From assembly GCA_002309765.1 (NCBI GenBank), contig DBXY01000058.1, positions 4,914-68,913 on the forward strand: 64,000 bases of DNA. The letters run 5' to 3'. Shown here one piece after another: positions 43,223 to 51,529 of this stretch (the stretch's first letter is position 1; the number at the start of each line of letters is the position of its first letter). Source of the DNA: Verrucomicrobia bacterium UBA1200. GTDB lineage: Bacteria > Verrucomicrobiota > Kiritimatiellia > RFP12 > UBA1067. The notes beneath the pieces were generated by a model, which was not told where the DNA came from, searched no databases, and was given only the letters and a program-made list of their open reading frames with translations. The position numbers and the translations under genes were made by a program.

Positions 43223-44308
43223 CTAAACGAACTTTTCGCCATCGGGGCGGGAAGCGATTTTCCCGACTAGCTGCTTTAATTGGCCCAGCTGGTTACGGGG
43301 GCAAACCAGCGTAGCATTCGCGGTGTTCACCACCACCAGATCGGAAACGCCAATCAACGCGGTCAGGCGGCCTTCCGACACCATGATATTATTCCGGGAA
43401 TCCAGCGGCACGCACTCGCCAACCGCCACGTTGCCGTTATCGTCGGCCGGGAAATGTTCCGCAACCGCCGTCCAGGATCCCACATCGTCCCAGCCGAACT
43501 CCCCTCGGGCCATAATGATGTTCTTCACATGTTCCATCACCGCGTAATCGATGGAGATGGCCCGCAACGGCGGATACGCCTCGCGAAGCAAACCCGGAAT
43601 TGGGTCCAACCCGTCCAATTCCGCCACCCGATCGGAAAGCGCGGCCAGATCCGGAGCGTGTTCGGCCAATGCCGACCGCATTACCGAAGCTTTCCAAATG
43701 AACATCCCCGCATTCCAGAAATATTTCCCCGAAGCCACATAACCGGCGGCGGTCCCGGCATCCGGCTTTTCCACAAAACGCAAGGCGCGGTTAAAACAAG
43801 TCGGCAAATCGGCAGGAACAGCGTCGCCCGTCTCAATGTATCCGAATGTGGTGGCGGGATAAGTCGGTTTGATGCCAATTGTTACAATCGCGTCATGGTT
43901 GGCGGCTACCGCCACCGCGTCGGCAAGCGTCCGGCGGAAAATATCCACTTCACCCATCAGCTGGTCGGCGGTCAGGATACAAACGATCCCGTCGGGATTT
44001 AGTTGACGCACCATGCCGCAAGCCACGGCAATCGCCGCTGCAGTGTCGCGCTTACAGGGTTCCCCAACGATGTTGCGACGCGGGACTCCCGTCGCGGCCG
44101 CAATGGTGTCTGGCACCAAGCGTTCGGCGGTGATAATGAAAATGCGGTCGGGCGGTATCAACGGCGACACCCGTTCCACCGCCTGAGTAAGCAGTGCCTT
44201 ACCGCCAAAAAGCGTGACAAACTGTTTAGGACGCGCTTTAGTGCTTAACGGCCAGAAACGCTCGCCACTGCCGCCCGCCAAAATCACCACATAAGCATTT
44301 TTATCCAT
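43223..44308 (-). CDS. Mannose-1-phosphate guanylyltransferase
   Basis: Makes GDP-mannose from mannose 1-phosphate and GTP for surface polysaccharide. The nucleotidyltransferase motif ILAGGSGERFWPLS (9-22) and RPKQF (26-30) are diagnostic, followed by FVEKPD and the WNAGMFIWKA region. At 361 residues it lacks the C-terminal mannose 6-phosphate isomerase domain of long ManC proteins. It is the last gene of the long minus-strand run, 27 bases after the ketoacyl synthase-like gene. Confidence 0.93.
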   Translation of the reverse strand: MDKNAYVVILAGGSGERFWPLSTKARPKQFVTLFGGKALLTQAVERVSPLIPPDRIFIITAERLVPDTIAAATGVPRRNIVGEPCKRDTAAAIAVACGMVRQLNPDGIVCILTADQLMGEVDIFRRTLADAVAVAANHDAIVTIGIKPTYPATTFGYIETGDAVPADLPTCFNRALRFVEKPDAGTAAGYVASGKYFWNAGMFIWKASVMRSALAEHAPDLAALSDRVAELDGLDPIPGLLREAYPPLRAISIDYAVMEHVKNIIMARGEFGWDDVGSWTAVAEHFPADDNGNVAVGECVPLDSRNNIMVSEGRLTALIGVSDLVVVNTANATLVCPRNQLGQLKQLVGKIASRPDGEKFV

Positions 44309-44335
44309 AACCGTCCCCCATTACCCAACACGGCT

Positions 44336-44938
44336 TCAGCCGCAACGAGTAAGTGTCAGATACCGCCCTTTTAAAATTTGTTTTTCACCCGTGAAAAAGC
44401 CGACCGCGTCAGAATAATCCAACGGCGCTCCGGTCGCGCCAAGCCCTGAAAAATCGGTGCGAATCTCAGCGCCGCCCCGACCAACCGGAGCGAAATGCGC
44501 GGCGCAACCGTAACCGCCGCCGGTTTCCTCGGCGTAAATCCAAACGCACTCGCCGCCGTACATCAAAGCGTCCAACAGCCCCGCCTCAACGGTTTCCTCG
44601 CCTGCCGCCAACGCGGTGTACGGCTCAACATTCCCGGTAAAAATCGACCACAATCCCGGCGCGGCGTTGTAAACCGACGAACTGAATTTGCCGGGCGACA
44701 CCTCGCCAGTCGCGTTAAAAAGCTCCACTTGCCGGCGGGTCAAAGTATCCTCGCCATCCCGCGAGGAAAAGAACACCGGCAATTTGGCAGCGGCCTCTCC
44801 CAACGCATGGCCCAAGGCAAAAGTCCCGCGCTGCAACAGCGAAAGCCGACGGCGGTTTAACGGCGGGACAAAGGAAACATCCGGCGTTTCCCCGGGCTTC
44901 CATTGCGCAAAACTAACCACCGAAAAACGATCCGACAT
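44336..44938 (-). CDS. Ketoacyl synthase-like chain-length-factor protein (aryl polyene type)
   Basis: 200 residues resembling the short beta-ketoacyl-synthase N-terminal domain (PF13723) that partners a ketosynthase in aryl polyene gene clusters. Visible features are FVPPLNRRRLSLLQRGTFAL and VFFSSRDGEDTLT, with TGEVSPGKFSSSVYNAAPGL; no catalytic cysteine is in the expected site, as is normal for such factors. It starts one base after the stop of the ketosynthase. The rest of an aryl polyene cluster is not nearby. Confidence 0.75.
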   Translation of the reverse strand: MSDRFSVVSFAQWKPGETPDVSFVPPLNRRRLSLLQRGTFALGHALGEAAAKLPVFFSSRDGEDTLTRRQVELFNATGEVSPGKFSSSVYNAAPGLWSIFTGNVEPYTALAAGEETVEAGLLDALMYGGECVWIYAEETGGGYGCAAHFAPVGRGGAEIRTDFSGLGATGAPLDYSDAVGFFTGEKQILKGRYLTLTRCG

Positions 44939-44939
44939 A

Positions 44940-46169
44940 CTAAGCCCGTTTGAAAATCAATGATGTGTTGACTCCGCCAAAAGCGAAGTTGTTGGTGGCC
45001 ACATAACCGGACTGGAAACTCCGTCCGCCACCAGTAATGAAATCCAACTCCCCGCACCGCTCGTCAGGTTCGGTCAGATTTAGGTTAGGCGCATACCAGT
45101 CGTTACGCATCATCTCGATCGAAAGAATCGCCTCCAGCGAACCGCAAGCACCCAAGGTGTGGCCGGTATAATTCTTGATGGTACTGACCGGGGTATGCGC
45201 CCCGTACACCGCCGCCGTAGCGGTGCCTTCGGCAATATCGCCCTGATCGGTGGCGGTGCCGTGGGCGTTGACGTAACCCACCGCCGAAGCATCCAACCCG
45301 GCATCGTCCAACGCCATCCGCAACGCGGCGGCCATGGTTTCCCGATTCGGTTGGGTTATGTGCCGCCCGTCAGTGTTGGTACCGAAACCGACCACTTCCG
45401 CCAAAATTTCCGCTCCGCGCGCCAAAGCGTGCTCACGCTCCTCAAGCACCAAAGTTGCGGCACCTTCGCCGATTACTAAACCGTCGCGGTTGCGGTCAAA
45501 AGCCCGCGGGGTAAGTTCTGGAGAATCGTTGCAGCGGCTGGTGGCGAATAGCGTGTCGAACACCGCAACCTGGGTGGGGCTGAACTCTTCGCCGCCGCCG
45601 GCGATCATAATCTCCTGAAGCCCAAACTTAATCGCCTCGTATGACAACCCGACCGCCAGACTGCCGGAGGTACAGGCGGTACCGGTGGGCAACAACCGCC
45701 CCGTGGTACCAAAATGGACGGATAGGTTCACCGCCGCCGTTTGCGGCATCATCTTGATGTAGGTGTTGCTGGTGACGTTTTTCACCTCGCCATCGGTAAC
45801 CACGGTAAAGAAATCGGCTATCGCATCCACACTGCCGGACGATGAGCCATAAGCCACGCCAAGCCGCCCGCCCCGCAGTTCAGGACTCTCCGCCAGCCCG
45901 GCCTGTTCCAACGCCTGTTCGGTGGCGTTAAGCGCCATCACGGAAACACGGCCCATGGAACGGATAACCTTGCGGGTATAACGTTCCGGATAGACGAAAT
46001 TATCGATCGGGGCGCAAAGCTGCGTCTGCAATCCTTTGATCCGCGCCAATTCGTCGGAACATCTCACCACGTTTTTAGGCACTTTGAGGCGGTTGAAAGC
46101 CGAAGCCACATCCAACCCCAACGCACTCACCACCCCGTAACCGGTCACCACAACGCGACGCATCGACAT
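44940..46169 (-). CDS. Beta-ketoacyl-ACP synthase (FabF-like, aryl polyene type)
   Basis: 409 residues, elongating ketosynthase. The catalytic triad is visible: Cys166 in TACTSGS, His303 in NAHGTATDQGD, and His337 in NYTGHTLGACG. SYEAIKFGLQEIMIAGG is closer to aryl polyene KS proteins than to housekeeping FabF. Start: AAGGAG precedes two ATG codons, three and nine bases away; the second (46163) has better spacing. It is followed by its factor-like partner and preceded by ribBA at 12 bases. Confidence 0.9.
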   Translation of the reverse strand: MSMRRVVVTGYGVVSALGLDVASAFNRLKVPKNVVRCSDELARIKGLQTQLCAPIDNFVYPERYTRKVIRSMGRVSVMALNATEQALEQAGLAESPELRGGRLGVAYGSSSGSVDAIADFFTVVTDGEVKNVTSNTYIKMMPQTAAVNLSVHFGTTGRLLPTGTACTSGSLAVGLSYEAIKFGLQEIMIAGGGEEFSPTQVAVFDTLFATSRCNDSPELTPRAFDRNRDGLVIGEGAATLVLEEREHALARGAEILAEVVGFGTNTDGRHITQPNRETMAAALRMALDDAGLDASAVGYVNAHGTATDQGDIAEGTATAAVYGAHTPVSTIKNYTGHTLGACGSLEAILSIEMMRNDWYAPNLNLTEPDERCGELDFITGGGRSFQSGYVATNNFAFGGVNTSLIFKRA

Positions 46170-46181
46170 ACTCTCCTTGCG

Positions 46182-47384
46182 TTAAATCAGATGGCCCATC
46201 TTGTCCCGTTTGGTTTCAAGATAGTGGCGATCAAACTGGTTCGGTTCAATAACAATCGGTACCCGCTCGGCGATATTTAAGCCGTAACCGACCAAACCGA
46301 TAATCTTGCGCGGATTGTTGGTCATAAGCCGAATATCGCTCAACCCCAAATCAGACAGTATCTGCGCCCCGACGCCGTAATCGCGCAAATCCGGGGCGAA
46401 CCCAAGCTTAAGGTTGGCCTCCACCGTGTCCAAACCGTGTTCCTGAAGTTTATACGCATGCAGTTTATTGGCCAACCCGATGCCGCGCCCTTCCTGACGC
46501 ATATAAAGCAACACCCCGCGCCCTTCTTTGGCAATCATCGACATCGCTCCGTGCAACTGGTTCCCGCAATCGCAACGGCATGATCCAAACACATCGCCGG
46601 TGAAGCATTCGCTGTGGACCCGCACCAATGGCGGCGGATTGCCGCGCAAATCCCCCATAATCAGGGCCAGATGTTGCAAACCGTCAGGTTGCGATTGATA
46701 CATCCGCAACCGGAAATGACCATAGACGGTGGGCATATCCACCTCTTCGACCATTGAAATCAACCGTTCGTTGCGGCGGCGATACGCGATTAAATCCGCG
46801 ATGCTGCATAGTTTCAGCCCGAACCGGTCCGCCACTTTGCGCACATCCGGCAACCGGGCCATCAGACCGTCGTCCTTCATGATTTCGCAGCACAACCCGC
46901 AAGGCTTCAGCCCCGCCAAACGCATCAAATCAACCGTGGCTTCGGTGTGGCCGGCCCGTTGTAACACCCCACCCGGCCGCGCCTCCAGCGGAAACATGTG
47001 GCCTGGGCGGCGGAACTCATCCGGCGACACATCGTCGCGTACGCAATTCAACGCGGTTATGGAACGCTCTTCGGCGGAAATCCCGGTACGGGTGGAAATG
47101 TGGTCGATTGAAACCGTGAACGCGGTGCTGTGGTTGTCGGTGTTTTCCTCCACCATCTGGCGCAAGTCCAACCGCCGAGTCATTTCCGCGGTCATCGGCA
47201 TACAGATCAACCCCTTGGCATGAGTGGCCATGAAATTGATGTTTTCCAGCGTGGCGAATTCGGCGGCGCAAATCATGTCACCTTCGTTTTCACGATCTTT
47301 GTCATCCGTGACCAAAATTATCCGGCCCTTGCGAAGTTCTTCCAGGCAATCTTCTACCGAATCGAAACTATCATCATTGTTCAT
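46182..47384 (-). CDS. ribBA: Bifunctional GTP cyclohydrolase II / DHBP synthase
   Basis: Makes both early precursors of riboflavin. The N-terminal DHBP synthase (about 1-205) has DKDRENEGDM and RAGHTEATVDL; the C-terminal GTP cyclohydrolase II has zinc cysteines in SECFTGDVFGSCRCDCGNQL and YMRQEGRGIGL. The start is the ATG of MNNDDSFDSVEDCLEE with GGGG upstream, not the longer in-frame reading that overlaps the preceding gene. 400 residues is usual for RibBA. No FMN riboswitch is seen before it, consistent with a place inside an operon. Confidence 0.95.
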   Translation of the reverse strand: MNNDDSFDSVEDCLEELRKGRIILVTDDKDRENEGDMICAAEFATLENINFMATHAKGLICMPMTAEMTRRLDLRQMVEENTDNHSTAFTVSIDHISTRTGISAEERSITALNCVRDDVSPDEFRRPGHMFPLEARPGGVLQRAGHTEATVDLMRLAGLKPCGLCCEIMKDDGLMARLPDVRKVADRFGLKLCSIADLIAYRRRNERLISMVEEVDMPTVYGHFRLRMYQSQPDGLQHLALIMGDLRGNPPPLVRVHSECFTGDVFGSCRCDCGNQLHGAMSMIAKEGRGVLLYMRQEGRGIGLANKLHAYKLQEHGLDTVEANLKLGFAPDLRDYGVGAQILSDLGLSDIRLMTNNPRKIIGLVGYGLNIAERVPIVIEPNQFDRHYLETKRDKMGHLI

Positions 47385-47394
47385 TTCGCATCCC

Positions 47395-49227
47395 CTACTC
47401 AAAGAAGGCGGCGGACAACACCCCAACCGCTTCGGCGTCCAAAACGAAAACCAGATTCTGTCCCCTCAGCAGCGCGAAACGTCCGCCGTCCGAGGTCTCG
47501 CCGCCCAACGCCAATATCTTGCGTACCGCATCTTCGGCATCCACATCCACACTGACGGTCATCCATGGCTGACGCAAACCGCACCGGTCGAGATCATCGG
47601 CGGCAACACCCAGCTTTTCCACCCGAACGGCGCGGAGATTAGCCAACAAACCGGCGAACCGGTCAAAATTCTTACGGTTCAACGTCCTTTCCACCGTCGC
47701 TGGTTTCCACGGCGAATTGGCATCGGTTCTTTCCACCTGCTCCGAAACGCTATCACCGTAACTGCGGATTATCCGTCGCAAACTGGCCGGATCCAACGCC
47801 AGCACCTGTTTGTCGTGAAGCGAATTAAGTCCATCGCCAGTCAGCAGCGCCGCTGGGAAATTGGTTTGCGCGATACGATAATAAACCGGATTTCCGGCGA
47901 AAGCCAACAACAGCGTGTCCGGCTCGGCCGTATCATTGGACACCGTAAAATCCCACTCGCGTTGGTCGTCGGCGACCTTGAACGTCACTTTATGTTTGGC
48001 AGCAAATTCTTCGGGGATGTCGGGGGATGTCTCATTGCGCGGAGAGGTTCCGGAAGCCTTGAGGCTCAACAGACCGGAAACCGCCTCACGGACGGCGGAC
48101 TGGTCGGCGCGGCCCGGCAACGGCGATTCCAACTGCCAAACCCCGCCGGTCTGAGTCATCGCGAAATCCGTATCGTCCATGGTCACGCGAAGTTTGGTCA
48201 ACCCGCTCTTGAGTTCGGGGAAGAGCGACCAATCCCGCAATTCGTCCGGGGAAACCCGAAAGACCTCCGCGACCCGGTTGGAAACCACACCGATTGAACG
48301 CCCGCCGTCCATCAACACGTATGTGCAATTCGGGCGGTCCGCCGAAGCGGAACCAAACACCCAACGCACCGGGTTATCGGATTGTTCCTGTTGGACTTGG
48401 ACAAAAACGCCGCGCTCCTCGTCCAACCCGTACAGTCCCCGCCGGGTCTCCAAAGTCGCATTCTGCTGTTTACCGTCCGATTCGGCCGTCGCAGCGGGCC
48501 AGACGAAACTTTCCGAGCGGGCGGTTTCCACCGCTTCCAGCATCATTGCCACCCGCGTTTCCATTGCCACCGCCGATGACGGTTGGCGCAACATCCAACG
48601 ATTGCCTTCCCGCTGCAGACTGACGAACGGGCGGCCCGGCGAGCGAATCTCAATCGACTTGATCCGTCCCGCCAACGGGTTAAGCAAACGGCGGACACGC
48701 AAATCATCCGCCGTGACTGGCAGCACGTTAAAAAGCGAGGCGGGTAGAATCAACACCTGGTTATGTTCCCCGAGTCGCGCGTACACTCCGGATTTAGAAG
48801 GGGTGAAAGTTCCGAAAGCCACCGTCATCAAGGTCTTGCCGGCGTTAATCGTCACCTTCGCTTTCGGCGGTGCCAGACCGAACTCCAACAGCGAAAGCCC
48901 GCGGCGGCGCAACTCGTCGAAAAACAGCGCGTCCTCCACTTTTGCGTCTTCAAAACTATCCAACAGCCGCTGGACAACCGAACCGTCGGCAGCCGCCACG
49001 AACGGTTCCAGCAACTCCCAGCCGTCGTCACTCCGCAACAGCGAAAACCTTTCCGTGCCACGACTGACCGACAACCCGTCCGCGTTGTCCAAAGGCGAAT
49101 CCACCAACATCACGCGGGTTTCATTCTCAGCCGGCAGCCACCGGAACCCCTTGCGGGTATACCACAGCACCGCCAAACAGAACGCGATACCGATTAAAAA
49201 CAGGATGATTATTCTCCGGTTGCCCAT
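47395..49227 (-). CDS. DUF4340 domain protein (Gld-cassette partner)
   Basis: 610 residues. One N-terminal membrane helix (about 6-24) then a long beta-rich periplasmic part, with repeats such as EFGLAPPKAKVTINAG and KAKVTINAGKTLMTVAFG. Proteins with DUF4340 are commonly encoded next to GldF/GldG-like ABC exporter genes in Planctomycetes and Verrucomicrobia. It follows the GldG-like gene by three bases. Function unproven. Confidence 0.82.
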   Translation of the reverse strand: MGNRRIIILFLIGIAFCLAVLWYTRKGFRWLPAENETRVMLVDSPLDNADGLSVSRGTERFSLLRSDDGWELLEPFVAAADGSVVQRLLDSFEDAKVEDALFFDELRRRGLSLLEFGLAPPKAKVTINAGKTLMTVAFGTFTPSKSGVYARLGEHNQVLILPASLFNVLPVTADDLRVRRLLNPLAGRIKSIEIRSPGRPFVSLQREGNRWMLRQPSSAVAMETRVAMMLEAVETARSESFVWPAATAESDGKQQNATLETRRGLYGLDEERGVFVQVQQEQSDNPVRWVFGSASADRPNCTYVLMDGGRSIGVVSNRVAEVFRVSPDELRDWSLFPELKSGLTKLRVTMDDTDFAMTQTGGVWQLESPLPGRADQSAVREAVSGLLSLKASGTSPRNETSPDIPEEFAAKHKVTFKVADDQREWDFTVSNDTAEPDTLLLAFAGNPVYYRIAQTNFPAALLTGDGLNSLHDKQVLALDPASLRRIIRSYGDSVSEQVERTDANSPWKPATVERTLNRKNFDRFAGLLANLRAVRVEKLGVAADDLDRCGLRQPWMTVSVDVDAEDAVRKILALGGETSDGGRFALLRGQNLVFVLDAEAVGVLSAAFFE

Positions 49228-49230
49228 CGT

Positions 49231-50766
49231 TTACCGTCTCCTGCTGATTAATGAATAGAACCAGAAAACCCCGAGCAACCCCAAGGGCAAAAACAGCGAA
49301 GCCGCCAGCGTTAACGACATCCACTCCCGGCGCGACATCCCGGTGAACAGGGTAGCGTCACCGCCCAGAGACGGCGCGGTTCCGGTCTCCACCCCCGCCA
49401 ACCACGCGACAGCGTTTACAAACAAATCACGGTTGGCGTTGGCACGTGATGCCAACACCCCGTTCATAACAAAATCATGCTCGCCAAAAACGCAAATGCG
49501 GGTCGGACGGAACGCCACATCGCTAGCGACGTTGCCGCCCCATTCCACGGCAGCCGCCATCGCGACGGGACCGGGAAGATCGCGCGCCGGGTCAAACACC
49601 CGCGGCCGAGCTTCGGGTTCTGATTCCCCCCATCCGTCATCATCGCTCAAAGTCAACAGCGTAACCTTGGGGCGATCCAGCCCGATGGTAACCTCCTGGC
49701 GCACGGCGACACAAAGCGGATGACCGAAAACCACCGAAACGCCCGACAAGTCGCGGGTTACGTAGTGATCGCCGAAACGGGTGCAATACACTTCGTCACC
49801 GGTAAGGGTCTTGCCGCTTACCGCAATTTTATCGGTAAGCTCCACACCCCATTGCGACATCAGCGGCTTGAAATTGTTTTCCGCCGAGGGGTTCAACAAC
49901 AGCAACAGCCTTCCGCCGCGCTGGAGATAAGTCGACAAAATGTCCAACTCTCTGGCCGTGAACGCTTTGCGCGGACCGGCTGCCACCAGGACGCTGCAAT
50001 CGGCCGGCACCGTATCGTGACCCGGCAACGCAAGTTCCCGCAACTCGAAACCGTCACGGGCCACCTCGCGGGCTACCGTTGAGAAACCGTAAATGGAATC
50101 GTAATCGTCCATCCGCGCTTCGCCGTGGCCGGTCAGCCAATACACTACAGTTCGCTCGTTGGGCAACGCCAGACGGGCAATCGCCGAAGCGCAAACGCTT
50201 TCACCGCGAAAAATTCCCAAATCGCGTCCGGCGCGCTTGGTTTCCCACGGCATCCGGTTATCACGGTTATCGGGATTGTCAGAATTACCCGGCCCCATCA
50301 ACGCCGACTTTTCGGTAAGCATATCATCCAGCGTAACCACCACCCGACGGCGCTGGCGCTCGAAAACCAAGGCATTTTCCGGGATATTCTGCGAAGTCAG
50401 CTGGCTGGCCCGAGCGAGATCCCAATGCGGATCCACGTATTCCACCCGAATCTCCGCACCTGCGACGCGGCGCGATGCCGCGCTCAAACCGCGGAGCAAT
50501 CTGGATACCGGGCGGAACATCGGATGGCGGCGATCCATAAAACACGCCACCCGGATGCTGCCTTGGCTTTCGGAAAGCATCCTGCTGGTGCGGGCGGACA
50601 CACTGAGCAAATGATCGACCGGGTTTTCCCAAGTGAAGTTTACCCGGTACGCTACCGTGACCAAAAGTACCGTAAGCGCCGCACCAAGGATAACCGCCAA
50701 AACGGAGGAGGCGCGAAGCATTCCATAGTTCTGACCGCCCGGCGCGGCGGTTTTTCCTGATTTCAT
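49231..50766 (-). CDS. GldG-like ABC-type auxiliary transport protein
   Basis: 511 residues with an N-terminal helix (about 18-40) and one C-terminal helix (about 485-507). The middle is a GldG/ABC-2-auxiliary domain: LSVSARTSRMLSESQGSIRV, RVEYVDPHWD, TVVYWLTGHGEARMDDYDS. The IFT-like beta-propeller-free fold is typical of GldG. It pairs with the small permease (GldF-like) encoded four bases upstream and the DUF4340 gene downstream. The ATPase GldA is absent here. Confidence 0.85.
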   Translation of the reverse strand: MKSGKTAAPGGQNYGMLRASSVLAVILGAALTVLLVTVAYRVNFTWENPVDHLLSVSARTSRMLSESQGSIRVACFMDRRHPMFRPVSRLLRGLSAASRRVAGAEIRVEYVDPHWDLARASQLTSQNIPENALVFERQRRRVVVTLDDMLTEKSALMGPGNSDNPDNRDNRMPWETKRAGRDLGIFRGESVCASAIARLALPNERTVVYWLTGHGEARMDDYDSIYGFSTVAREVARDGFELRELALPGHDTVPADCSVLVAAGPRKAFTARELDILSTYLQRGGRLLLLLNPSAENNFKPLMSQWGVELTDKIAVSGKTLTGDEVYCTRFGDHYVTRDLSGVSVVFGHPLCVAVRQEVTIGLDRPKVTLLTLSDDDGWGESEPEARPRVFDPARDLPGPVAMAAAVEWGGNVASDVAFRPTRICVFGEHDFVMNGVLASRANANRDLFVNAVAWLAGVETGTAPSLGGDATLFTGMSRREWMSLTLAASLFLPLGLLGVFWFYSLISRRR

Positions 50767-50770
50767 CGCG

Positions 50771-51514
50771 TCATCCTTTCAAACGAATCCACGCCAGCCG
50801 CTTAGAGCTGGCAAAGAGGAAAAACAGGCTGGGGAACAAGTACGCCGCTACCGTTGCGGCGGAATACAGCCCGGTTGAGAAATCGTACACGTGCACGAGC
50901 TGAGGCATCGACGAGGTTTCGGAACGGATCGACGGCACCCAGAATAAAACCGCGACGTACAAGGCCACCGGTAAGCCGCAGCACAACACCAGCGAACTCA
51001 CCGCCGCCGAAGCTTGGGTGCGCGAATAGACGGAAACCATCAGTCCGGCCGAACACCACAGAGCAGCCTGCAACAGCAGAATCAAAAATGTCGGCGCAAA
51101 CGGGAGCAGTCGGCAACTGGCGGCCAGCGGCGGCGACACCGCCGGCAACACCGCCAGCGGAACCAACAGCGACAGCCCGATGGACACCGCCACCACGGTC
51201 ATCGCCGAAAGAAATTTTCCCATCACCAGATCCCGTTCCATAATCGGCGACGAAAGCAGCAACTCAATCATACCCGAAGAGCGCTCCTCGGCAAAGAGCC
51301 GCATAGTAAGCACCGCGCACAACACCGGCAGCCAAAGCGATATCGACAACCCCCAAACGGTAGGCAGTTGCAACACACTGCCCTCTGCCTGACGCAGCGC
51401 CGCCACAAAACTCCAGCCACAGACCGCCAAAAACGCCGCCACCGGAATCGCGCAGGAATAAGCCCCGCCAAAGGCACGCACCTCTCGGCGCCATGTAACG
51501 CTTATCGCTCCCAT
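50771..51514 (-). CDS. GldF-like ABC-2 permease
   Basis: 247 residues with six membrane helices. Starts MGAISVTWRREVRAFGGAY; the ATG follows GGAAGGGGGG, a better start than the TTG five codons earlier. The cytoplasmic EERSSGMIELLLSSPIMERD motif is typical of ABC-2 permeases in this group (LFAEERSSG-IELLLS-P). Together with the next two genes it would form an exporter or motility-related system; its ATPase must be encoded elsewhere. Confidence 0.85.
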   Translation of the reverse strand: MGAISVTWRREVRAFGGAYSCAIPVAAFLAVCGWSFVAALRQAEGSVLQLPTVWGLSISLWLPVLCAVLTMRLFAEERSSGMIELLLSSPIMERDLVMGKFLSAMTVVAVSIGLSLLVPLAVLPAVSPPLAASCRLLPFAPTFLILLLQAALWCSAGLMVSVYSRTQASAAVSSLVLCCGLPVALYVAVLFWVPSIRSETSSMPQLVHVYDFSTGLYSAATVAAYLFPSLFFLFASSKRLAWIRLKG

Positions 51515-51529
51515 ACCCCCCCCTTCCAA

